NCBI GenBank assembly: GCA_002503885.1
Contig: DASQ01000085.1
Coordinates: forward strand, 1-8,344
Direction: 5' to 3'
DNA from: Methanoculleus marisnigri
Lineage (GTDB): Archaea > Halobacteriota > Methanomicrobia > Methanomicrobiales > Methanoculleaceae
DNA: 8,344 nucleotides
The first letter of the stretch is position 1. The number at the start of each line of letters is the position of its first letter. Positions 1-4,965 of the stretch are shown here, one piece after another. A program made the position numbers and the translations under genes. Below the pieces are notes generated by a model. The model was given only the letters and a program-made list of their open reading frames with translations. It did no database searches and was not told the DNA's origin.

Positions 1-396
1 CCCTTCCACAAGTTCCGGCAGAAGCTGAAGAGCAAGTGCGAGGGGTATGGTATCCGGTTCGATGACTCGCACTCCGAGGCATACACCTCGCAGGTGGACG
101 CTCTCGCGCTCGACCCGATCCGAAAACCGCCCTATGGGAGGAAGCGGCGGATCAAGCGAGGACTGTACCGGAGTGCTCTGGGCACCCTGATCAACGCCGA
201 TGTCAACGGCGCTCTGAACCATTTACGAAAGGTAGCCGGTGATTCCGTGGTTCCACGGATAATCGGTAGGGGCCGCGTCAACCGGCCCGTGCGAATAAGG
301 ACGTCTTTTGAACCGTCAACCTTCGCACCGATTACATTGCAGCCCTGTGCCCCGCAAGGGGTCCCGCTGCAAGCCCCCGGTTTTAACCGGGGGTAG
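1..396 (+). CDS. tnpB: TnpB RNA-guided nuclease, IS200/IS605 family, 3' part only
   Basis: This is the last 131 codons of a reading frame that enters from outside the window and stops at TAG 394-396. TnpB is the transposon-encoded, omega-RNA-guided RuvC endonuclease related to Cas12. Visible here are the end of the RuvC domain: a YTSQVDAL stretch where most TnpBs carry the first CxxC of a zinc finger, a basic GRKRRIKRGLY segment, and the terminal NADVNGALN motif whose Asp belongs to the RuvC III site. No CxxC pair is present, so this is the zinc-finger-less archaeal subtype. The tail after LRKV is Pro/Arg-rich and its codons double as the element's right-end hairpins, which explains its unusual composition. 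The cobY gene is convergent, ending 190 bp away. Whether the protein is intact upstream, and whether a TnpA accompanies it, cannot be seen. Family assignment is firm; activity is not shown. Confidence 0.85.
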   Translation, partial: PFHKFRQKLKSKCEGYGIRFDDSHSEAYTSQVDALALDPIRKPPYGRKRRIKRGLYRSALGTLINADVNGALNHLRKVAGDSVVPRIIGRGRVNRPVRIRTSFEPSTFAPITLQPCAPQGVPLQAPGFNRG

Positions 397-401
397 TTGA
401 C
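339..401 (+). ncRNA. Right end of the IS605-type element and 3' part of a probable omega-RNA
   Basis: Two hairpins lie inside the last codons of tnpB. The first pairs GCAGC 339-343 with GCTGC 366-370 and carries an inner CCCC-GCAA-GGGG stem (350-361) with a GNRA-type tetraloop. The second is a perfect 9-bp palindrome at 374-393 (CCCCCGGTT / AACCGGGGG) ending directly before the TAG stop. In this family the omega-RNA is made from the 3' end of tnpB and the right end, and its guide is the flanking DNA just past the element boundary. A boundary near TTGAC (397-401) is my inference from the usual position just after the terminal hairpin; the exact end cannot be fixed from one copy. The 5' limit of the RNA is not visible. 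Confidence 0.6.
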
Positions 402-407
402 TAACTC

Positions 408-444
408 CTGTCGTTCCGACAGTTGCACCTCGCACTTTAGGTGC
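408..444. repeat. Pair of short perfect hairpins just outside the TnpB right end
   Basis: CTGTCG (408-413) and CGACAG (417-422) form a 6-bp stem with a TTC loop. GCACCT (425-430) and AGGTGC (439-444) form a second 6-bp stem with an 8-nt loop. They lie between the tnpB stop and the end of cobY, in a 189-bp stretch where I see no gene. They may belong to the mobile element, in which case the boundary lies further right than 401, or they may be terminators for the convergent transcripts. No T-run follows on either strand, so I favour an element-end role, weakly. Confidence 0.4.
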
Positions 445-585
445 TTGAAATCCGGACATCCACACGTCCCTCTGTTACGACCTCCAGAACCCAAACACGC
501 TTTCAGCAGAGCCCAAATTTCTTCCTTTCGGCGGGGCTGAACGTCTTCAATCGTGCAGCAGCATGGCCCCGGCACAACCGCAGAC

Positions 586-1191
586 CTACTCGTCCAACTT
601 CCGGCAGAGGTACTCCTGCACCAGCGCCAGTTCTTCGCGCGTGTTGATGTTGAAGGCGAGCCTCCGGTCGCGCAGGAGGAGCTGCAGTTCTTCCTGGGGG
701 CCATCGAGATCGCCCGCCGTCAGAATGTTGATCCCGGCGGGGCAGGCCGGCGTGCCGTCGACCGTCTCCGTGTACTGCGTGCGGCAGCCATGCTCCTCGC
801 AGAGAGCGCGGGGCACCCACGTCGAGCATGCCGGCGTTCCCGCCCGGCGCCAGGCGTCCTCGATGGCGGCGATGATATCGGGCGCAAGACAGGGGAGGTC
901 GGATACGCAGGTGAAGAAAGGCGTTCCTTCTTCCCCGAGATCCGCCGCCGCGGCATCGATATCCTCGACGTAGCCAAGCCCTTCGGCTTCGTAGAGGAGG
1001 AAACCCCTTGCCCGGCACCAGTTTTTGGTGAATGGTGTTTTGTGCGAGGCGACCACGACCACCTCGTGCCCTGCGGACGAAAAGGCATCGATGACGTAGG
1101 AGAGCATCGGTCTTTCGCAGATGGTAACGAGCGGCTTCTCGCCCATCCGGAGCCGGGACCCCTGCCCCCCGGCCATGATCAGGGCAAGCAT
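586..1191 (-). CDS. cobY: Adenosylcobinamide-phosphate guanylyltransferase (CobY)
   Basis: CobY is the archaeal, non-orthologous replacement of bacterial CobU. It transfers GMP from GTP to adenosylcobinamide phosphate to give AdoCbi-GDP, the activated precursor for nucleotide-loop assembly. The 201-residue protein has the MobA-like nucleotidyltransferase signature at its start (LIMAGGQGSRLRMGEKPL, residues 4-21). It also has an SDLP motif near 97-100 for metal/nucleotide binding, a PAGIN segment near 151-155, and the FNINT motif near 180-184 that is typical of CobY. Length fits the family (about 200). The ATG at 1191 is chosen because MAGG is normally preceded by three or four residues. This start lies inside the end of the upstream cobD-like gene (13-bp overlap), with a GAGG about ten bases before it, which implies translational coupling. 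Soluble and cytoplasmic. Related MobA or molybdopterin functions are less likely given the PAGIN/FNINT pattern and the neighbour. Confidence 0.85.
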   Translation of the reverse strand: MLALIMAGGQGSRLRMGEKPLVTICERPMLSYVIDAFSSAGHEVVVVASHKTPFTKNWCRARGFLLYEAEGLGYVEDIDAAAADLGEEGTPFFTCVSDLPCLAPDIIAAIEDAWRRAGTPACSTWVPRALCEEHGCRTQYTETVDGTPACPAGINILTAGDLDGPQEELQLLLRDRRLAFNINTREELALVQEYLCRKLDE

Positions 1192-2177
1192 GCTTCGAGC
1201 GCCTCGATGAGTTGCCGGTTCTCCTCGTGGGTCCGTACGGCCACGCGGATGTGGCGGGGGAGCCCGAACGACCGGCAGTCCCGGACCAGGATGCCGCGGG
1301 AAAGGAGCCCCGCGACCAGCACCTCCGCCTCCATCGGGACCTCCAATAAGATATAGTTCGCAGACGGAGGCTCGTATGCGAGGCCAAGGGTATCCAGGCA
1401 GCCGGAGAGCCAGGTCCGTTCCCGGGCAATCCGCTCCCGGGACTCTTCGAGCCTGTCATAGTGCCGGAAGGCCTCGATCGCAAAGGACTCGGCAAACGCA
1501 TTCACAGTCCAGGGAAGGCGCATCGTCTCTACCTTTTCGATGAGTTCGGGCGTGCCGAACCCGTATCCAAATCTGATGCCCGGCACGCTGAAGCTCTTTG
1601 TCAGGGAGCGCAGCACAAAGAGGTTCTCATGGGAGACGTCGGCGACGCTCTGGCGCGGGTCGGAGAGTTCGATGAACGCTTCGTCGAGGAAGAGGCACGT
1701 CCCCTGCCCGGCGACCGCGGCAAGCAGGTTGAGGACTTCGGAGCGGGTATACAGTTTTCCGGTGGGGTTGTTCGGGTTGCAGAGGAATAGAACAGTGGCC
1801 CCGCTGCCATCGACAGTGCACCGGGCACCGGCAAGCCTGACCGCCATCGCATACTCGGCAAACGTCGGGGGGTTGATACAGGCGGTATCTCCGTTCCCGA
1901 GCATGGCGGAACAGAACGCGCGGATCAACTCGACGGATCCGTTGCCAACGGTGACCTCTGCCGCATCGCGCCCGAATGTCCTGCCGATCACCTCTTTGAG
2001 CGTCTCATACCGGTCATCCGGGTAATCTTTCAGTATCGAGAGATCCGGCTTCCAGGGTATCTCCGGGGGATATGGGTTCACATTCGCGCTGAAATCGAGC
2101 AGCTCGCCTCTCTCCCGGGTGCGATGCCAGCGCACCCGGCCGCCATGTTCCGCCCTTTTAGGGAGATTATCTCTCAT
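1179..2177 (-). CDS. cobD: CobD-like PLP enzyme, probable L-threonine-O-3-phosphate decarboxylase
   Basis: This 332-residue fold-type I PLP enzyme probably makes (R)-1-amino-2-propanol phosphate for the cobamide side chain. Visible in order are an HGG near residue 11, the CobD-typical LLDFSANVNP (27-35), GNGS (79-82) for PLP phosphate binding, CNPNNPTG (133-140), LDEAF (164-168) with the PLP-ring Asp165, and the Schiff-base Lys194 in SLTKSFSVPGIRFGYG. Near the C-terminus is IRVAVR with the substrate-carboxylate Arg311. The family includes histidinol-phosphate aminotransferase (HisC). The DFSANVNP motif and the overlapping cobY favour CobD, but substrate is not provable by eye. The ATG at 2177 puts the HGG at the usual distance. 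The upstream AAAGGG is a weak ribosome binding site. Together with cobY it forms a two-gene operon read away from cdrS-ftsZ. Confidence 0.8.
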   Translation of the reverse strand: MRDNLPKRAEHGGRVRWHRTRERGELLDFSANVNPYPPEIPWKPDLSILKDYPDDRYETLKEVIGRTFGRDAAEVTVGNGSVELIRAFCSAMLGNGDTACINPPTFAEYAMAVRLAGARCTVDGSGATVLFLCNPNNPTGKLYTRSEVLNLLAAVAGQGTCLFLDEAFIELSDPRQSVADVSHENLFVLRSLTKSFSVPGIRFGYGFGTPELIEKVETMRLPWTVNAFAESFAIEAFRHYDRLEESRERIARERTWLSGCLDTLGLAYEPPSANYILLEVPMEAEVLVAGLLSRGILVRDCRSFGLPRHIRVAVRTHEENRQLIEALEACLP

Positions 2178-2217
2178 GTCAGTGGCAACCCTTTGAGGAT
2201 ACGTTGTCGGTCGCTAT

Positions 2218-2227
2218 CCATAAAACC
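2218..2227 (-). promoter_or_regulatory. Probable TATA box for cobD-cobY
   Basis: On the minus strand the sequence reads GGTTTTATGG. Transcription would start about 25 bases downstream, near 2195, giving a leader of roughly 18 nt before the cobD ATG at 2177. The same GGTTTTATG core recurs ahead of the secreted-protein gene at 7664. This is a motif-level prediction only. Confidence 0.4.
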
Positions 2228-2251
2228 GTTATGTCGGGCAGGAATTCACAT

Positions 2252-2265
2252 CGGAAGGTATATAT
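2252..2265 (+). promoter_or_regulatory. BRE/TATA promoter of cdrS-ftsZ2
   Basis: A purine-rich CGGAAG (2252-2257) resembling a BRE is followed by TATATAT (2259-2265), the best TATA box in the window. Start of transcription is expected near 2287-2292, leaving a leader of about 85-90 nt before cdrS. That leader carries repeated pentamers and a stem described separately. The cobD promoter faces the opposite way, with its TATA box only about 30 bp to the left. Confidence 0.6.
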
Positions 2266-2290
2266 GTAATACGAATATTATTATGGCTTA

Positions 2291-2363
2291 TCTGATGCAG
2301 TCAGACGAAAAGATTACGAATGTCTGACAGACAGCAGACAAAAGGCTGCCAGATGTCAGATGT
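2291..2363 (+). promoter_or_regulatory. Repeated TCTGA/TCAGA sites and foldable stem in the cdrS leader
   Basis: Four half-sites occur in 70 bp. TCTGA (2291-2295) and TCAGA (2301-2305) form a 5-5-5 inverted repeat beside the predicted start of transcription. TCTGACA (2323-2329) and TGTCAGA (2354-2360) form a 7-bp inverted repeat. In RNA the second pair extends to ten pairs (2320-2329 with 2354-2363) by two G-U pairs and one A-U pair, with a small CAGC/GCTG stem inside (2332-2335 with 2345-2348). The right arm lies 12 nt before the likely start codon. Ribbon-helix-helix proteins bind short inverted repeats, so autoregulation by CdrS is a reasonable guess. RNA-level control is an alternative. 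Confidence 0.45.
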
Positions 2364-2374
2364 GAGTGATTGAA

Positions 2375-2554
2375 ATGATGGATCGGATAACTATCAGATT
2401 GCCCCGGCAGCAGGTTGAGATGCTCGAGAGGCTGGTGGAAGCTGGTGAATTCCCCACAGTATCGGAGGCTGTGCGGTATTCGGTCAGAGGGCTTCTCGAG
2501 AGGCATGGAAACCGGGTTCTCCGCGAGGCCGACCAGATTTCATTCAAAGTTTAG
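2375..2554 (+). CDS. cdrS: CdrS-like ribbon-helix-helix regulator of cell division
   Basis: A protein of about 59 residues made almost entirely of one ribbon-helix-helix fold: a beta strand (DRITIRLP), helix A (RQQVEMLERLVEAG), the turn FPTVSEAV, and helix B (RYSVRGLLERHG). RHH proteins dimerise and place the beta strand in the DNA major groove. In haloarchaea the RHH protein CdrS is encoded just upstream of ftsZ2 and controls it; sequence pattern, size and position all match here. The frame is open from GTG 2366, but GTGA at 2366-2369 looks like part of a ribosome binding site for ATG 2375 or 2378. Known CdrS proteins also begin close to the strand, so I start at 2375; 2378 is equally possible. 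The stop TAG (2552-2554) is embedded in the ftsZ2 ribosome binding site, indicating coupled translation. The CdrS name rests on remembered family features, not a search. Confidence 0.8.
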   Translation: MMDRITIRLPRQQVEMLERLVEAGEFPTVSEAVRYSVRGLLERHGNRVLREADQISFKV

Positions 2555-2560
2555 GAGGTT
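2553..2560 (+). promoter_or_regulatory. Strong ribosome binding site of ftsZ2 overlapping the cdrS stop
   Basis: AGGAGGTT begins within the cdrS stop codon and lies 6 nt before ATG 2567, measured from its last base. The spacing from the GGAGG core to ATG 2567 is 8 nt, against 5 nt to the in-frame TTG at 2564, so this site decides the ftsZ2 start in favour of ATG 2567. Confidence 0.75.
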
Positions 2561-2566
2561 ATATTG

Positions 2567-3688
2567 ATGCAGACGATCATCAACGAGGCGTTAAAACATG
2601 CAGAACGGGAGAAATTCCTGAAGACGGACTCGGCGGAGGAAGATGACATCCTCGGCCAGCCGCGTATTGTCATCGTAGGATGCGGCGGTGCAGGTAACAA
2701 CACCGTCAACCGGCTGTACCACATGCAGGTCACCGGTGCGGAGACGATCGCGATCAACACGGACAAGCAGCACCTGGATATGGTCCAGGCCGACAAGCGA
2801 GTGCTCATCGGCAAGTCGCTCACCAAAGGCCTTGGAGCCGGTGGGTTCCCGGACGTCGGCAGGCGTGCAGCCGAGATGGCCCGACCAACCCTGGAGACCC
2901 TGCTCTGTGACGCAGACCTTGTCTTCATCACTGCCGGTATGGGTGGAGGTACCGGTACGGGAACAGCCCCCGTTGTCGCGCAGATAGCCAAGGAGCAGGG
3001 AGCCATCGTCGTCGGTATGGTCAGTTATCCCTTCCAGGTCGAGAAGGCCCGGCTTCTTCGTGCAGAAGAAGGGCTCGAATTACTCTCGGCCTCTGCCGAC
3101 TCGGTGATTGTGCTCGACAACAACCGCCTCATCAAGTACGTGCCGAACCTCCCGCTCGGCCAGGCGTTCTCGGTGATGGACCAGCTCATCGCGGAGACCG
3201 TCAAGGGTATCAGCGAGACGATCACGGAGCCTTCGCTCATCAACATCGACTACGCAGACGTGCGTGCCATCATGAGCAAGGGAGGCGTCGCCGTAATGCT
3301 TGTCGGAGAGAGCAAGCAGCAGAACAAGGCCGAGAGCGTCGTTCACGAGTGCTTGAACCACCCCCTGCTGGACATCGACTACCGGGGAGCAACGGGGAGC
3401 CTCATCCACATCACAGGCGGCAACGACCTGACCCTCCAGGACGCCGAGGAGATCGCAAGCTCTCTGACCTACGAACTCGACCCCCACGCGGACGTCATCT
3501 GGGGAGCACGGGTCAACAGCGATTATGAAGGAAGAGTTCGCGTCATGGCAGTCATGACCGGCGTAAAAAGTGCACAGATCCTCGGAAGTCACCGCACCTA
3601 CGAACCGGCAACACAGCGGTCCGGCGCACCTGCCGGCAGGCGCATTGCCGGGGATGCCCCGAGCGGGCACTTCATCGACTTCCTCTAA
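2567..3688 (+). CDS. ftsZ2: Cell-division GTPase FtsZ, FtsZ2 type
   Basis: FtsZ is a tubulin-like GTPase that polymerises at midcell to build the division ring. The 373-residue protein has a short charged N-terminal extension, then IVIVGCGGAGNNTVNRL (about residues 34-50) for nucleotide binding and the tubulin signature GGGTGTG (126-132). The T7 loop NIDYAD (226-231) carries the catalytic Asp pair that completes the active site of the next subunit. The C-terminal domain follows (HITGG, VIWGAR, VRVMAVMTGV). The N-terminus MQTIINEALKHAE and the run of conserved blocks resemble haloarchaeal FtsZ2 more than FtsZ1. A linker of about 30 residues ends in GHFIDFL, a short hydrophobic tail like the C-terminal peptide that tethers FtsZ to membrane partners. 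It is co-transcribed and coupled with cdrS. Assignment as FtsZ is certain; the FtsZ2 subtype is very likely. Confidence 0.95.
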   Translation: MQTIINEALKHAEREKFLKTDSAEEDDILGQPRIVIVGCGGAGNNTVNRLYHMQVTGAETIAINTDKQHLDMVQADKRVLIGKSLTKGLGAGGFPDVGRRAAEMARPTLETLLCDADLVFITAGMGGGTGTGTAPVVAQIAKEQGAIVVGMVSYPFQVEKARLLRAEEGLELLSASADSVIVLDNNRLIKYVPNLPLGQAFSVMDQLIAETVKGISETITEPSLINIDYADVRAIMSKGGVAVMLVGESKQQNKAESVVHECLNHPLLDIDYRGATGSLIHITGGNDLTLQDAEEIASSLTYELDPHADVIWGARVNSDYEGRVRVMAVMTGVKSAQILGSHRTYEPATQRSGAPAGRRIAGDAPSGHFIDFL

Positions 3689-3708
3689 TACTCCATACCC
3701 TCTTCCCA

Positions 3709-3717
3709 TACCTTTTT
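3709..3717 (+). terminator. Possible T-rich terminator after ftsZ2
   Basis: A pyrimidine-rich run ends in TTTTT (3713-3717) about 25 bp after the ftsZ2 stop. Archaeal polymerase can terminate on T-runs without a hairpin. It is a single short run, so support is modest. Confidence 0.3.
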
Positions 3718-3761
3718 GGCCGAAATCGCTTGGCGGCGGCGTGCCCTTCGCACCCCCTGCG

Positions 3762-3774
3762 AAATACTTAATAG
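3762..3774 (+). promoter_or_regulatory. TATA promoter upstream of the structured leader and coiled-coil gene
   Basis: The stretch AAATACTTAATAG has a TATA-like core (TTAATAG, 3768-3774). Start of transcription would be near 3797, some 250 nt before the coiled-coil ATG. The same TTAATAG core stands before the DUF373 gene at 4938-4944. Confidence 0.5.
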
Positions 3775-3796
3775 TACAGATGACGTTTGAATTATA

Positions 3797-4048
3797 GACG
3801 TTCTTGTATAATCCCTCCAGCACGGGGTGTATTGTGCAGGGCGCAGAACCTGCGGGTCTGCGATTGCCAAGTACCGAGGTTGAACACATGAGCAGACAGA
3901 TGAACGACGGTCTCGATTGCCGGGTCCGGAAACGTCTTTTCTTGTGGTGTAGCCGCTACATAAGCCTCGGGCATCCCTGCAGCGCAATGGGAGCGGTCCC
4001 GCTGGTGGGGATATGAGACAGGTACCGAATGTCGAGGATTGGTAGAGA
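3797..4048 (+). ncRNA. Structure-rich leader or separate noncoding RNA upstream of the coiled-coil gene
   Basis: No credible gene lies in the 360-bp gap between ftsZ2 and the coiled-coil gene; the one open frame in it (3804-4016) looks unlike protein. Instead a promoter is followed by several stems. CCCT/AGGG and GCAC/GTGC form one hairpin at 3813-3841. A 9-bp stem with one mismatch at 3842-3862 (CGCAGAACC / GGGTCTGCG) abuts it. TGTAG-CCG-CTACA lies at 3948-3960, and ATCCC 3973-3977 pairs with GGGAT 4008-4012 around an AGCGG/CCGCT stem (3992-4003). I looked for SRP RNA, RNase P RNA, tRNA and clear C/D box motifs and did not find them. It could be an unusually long 5' leader, a regulatory element, or an independent small RNA processed from the transcript. 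Confidence 0.4.
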
Positions 4049-4909
4049 ATGCTGAACGATCTGATTGAGAAGAGAAAAAAAGTCCTTGCGGAGTCTGAAC
4101 AGCACAAAGACCGGCGCAATGAGTTGAACGCGCTCGCCAGCAAAAACGCCCGCGAACGCAACACGTTAAATACGCAGACCCGCGAATTCGTCGAGGAAGC
4201 CCAGCAGCACAAGGAGCAGCGGGACAAGATCAACGAGGAAGTCCAGGCGTTAAAAGACCAGAGGAACGAGTACAACGACAAGGCAAACACGCTTTTCGAA
4301 GAGATTGAGTCCTTCAAGAAGGAGCACGGCAACCTCCAGAACCGGGGCATCAAGGAACTGCAGAAGCAGATCGAGCACCTGGAGTTCAAGCAGCAGACCG
4401 AGGTCTACAGCACCGATAAAGAGCGCGAACTGATCGACAAGATCAAGCAGCTCAAGGCGACGGCCAAGGACCAGGAAGCTGAACTCGAGCAGAACAAGGA
4501 GATGCGGACGAAACTCTCCGATGCCCGTGAGTTTCGCAGGCTGGCCTCGGACATCCACAAGGAAGTGACCGAGAAGGCCGAGGCCGCACAGCAGCACCAC
4601 GACCTGATGGTGGAGTCCTACCGGAAGGCCGACAAGTCCCGCGAAGAGGCCGATCTGGCCCACCAGCAGTTCGTCGAAGCCCAGGAGTCGGCGGATGAGG
4701 AGCACAAGCAGTTCATCACCTGCCAGAAGGAACTCCGGGATTATGACAAGGTGATCTCGGGTCTGCGGAAGAAGACCAGAAAGACCAAAGTCACCAAAGA
4801 GCAGAAAGCCGTCAGGAAAGAAGCGGAACGTGTCTTCCAGATGTTCCGTGAGGGTGAAAAGATCACGACCGACGACCTGCTCCTGCTTCAGCGTGCAAAA
4901 CTCATTTAA
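4049..4909 (+). CDS. Archaeal coiled-coil protein, COG1340 type, function unknown
   Basis: A 286-residue protein that is very rich in Glu, Lys, Gln and Arg with almost no aromatic residues. Heptad-like spacing runs through most of its length, so a long helical rod is predicted. The repeated pattern with RxELNxxA and RDKINEEVQALKxQRNEYN in the first 100 residues is typical of the archaeal coiled-coil family COG1340, some members of which carry a misleading 'phosphoserine phosphatase' label. The C-terminus ends in a compact conserved block, FREGEKITTDDLLLLQRAKL. No signal peptide or membrane segment is seen, so it is cytoplasmic. The ATG at 4049 has a weak GAGG 11 nt upstream, and its promoter seems to lie about 280 bp upstream. 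It follows ftsZ2 and precedes a DUF373 gene. A structural or scaffold role is only a guess. Confidence 0.75.
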   Translation: MLNDLIEKRKKVLAESEQHKDRRNELNALASKNARERNTLNTQTREFVEEAQQHKEQRDKINEEVQALKDQRNEYNDKANTLFEEIESFKKEHGNLQNRGIKELQKQIEHLEFKQQTEVYSTDKERELIDKIKQLKATAKDQEAELEQNKEMRTKLSDAREFRRLASDIHKEVTEKAEAAQQHHDLMVESYRKADKSREEADLAHQQFVEAQESADEEHKQFITCQKELRDYDKVISGLRKKTRKTKVTKEQKAVRKEAERVFQMFREGEKITTDDLLLLQRAKLI

Positions 4910-4912
4910 TAC

Positions 4913-4918
4913 TTTTTT
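4913..4918 (+). terminator. T6 run after the coiled-coil gene
   Basis: TTTTTT sits 3 nt past the coiled-coil stop (TAA 4907-4909) and before the DUF373 promoter. This position fits an archaeal oligo-T terminator separating two transcription units. Confidence 0.45.
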
Positions 4919-4930
4919 ACCCGCCGCTGC

Positions 4931-4944
4931 AAATTATTTAATAG
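4931..4944 (+). promoter_or_regulatory. TATA promoter of the DUF373 gene
   Basis: AAATTATTTAATAG has its core about 28 bp before the ATG at 4966. Start of transcription would then fall almost on the start codon, giving a leaderless or near-leaderless mRNA. Yet a GAGGAG (4949-4954) with 11-nt spacing is also present, and it would serve only if the real start site is further left. Confidence 0.5.
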
Positions 4945-4965
4945 ATTCGAGGAGATGTCTATTGA

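Noticed and set aside
132..704. Long minus-strand frame spanning the tnpB end, the gap and the cobY end
   Set aside because: It is antisense to tnpB and out of frame with cobY; its Ser/Arg/Pro/Cys-rich composition is that of a shadow frame.
553..1356. Plus-strand frame of 267 codons over cobY and cobD
   Set aside because: It is antisense to two genes with full family motifs and has no recognisable motif itself.
503..1501. Minus-strand frame of 332 codons across the cobY-cobD boundary
   Set aside because: Arg/Pro/Gly/Ser-rich translation overlapping two motif-bearing genes on the same strand in another frame; typical high-GC artefact.
3080..3889. Minus-strand frame of 269 codons antisense to ftsZ2
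   Set aside because: Val/Asp/Arg-rich shadow of ftsZ2 codons; no domain and no start signals.
3804..4016. 70-codon plus-strand frame in the gap after ftsZ2
   Set aside because: No protein-like pattern; its bases are largely used by the stems described, and its ATG has no ribosome binding site.
3797..4048. SRP RNA, RNase P RNA, tRNA or C/D box RNA in the ftsZ2-coiled-coil gap
   Set aside because: A GGTCCGGAAA stretch (3923-3932) recalls SRP helix 8, but the following conserved bases are absent; no GAGGAAAGTCC, cloverleaf or paired C and D boxes were found.
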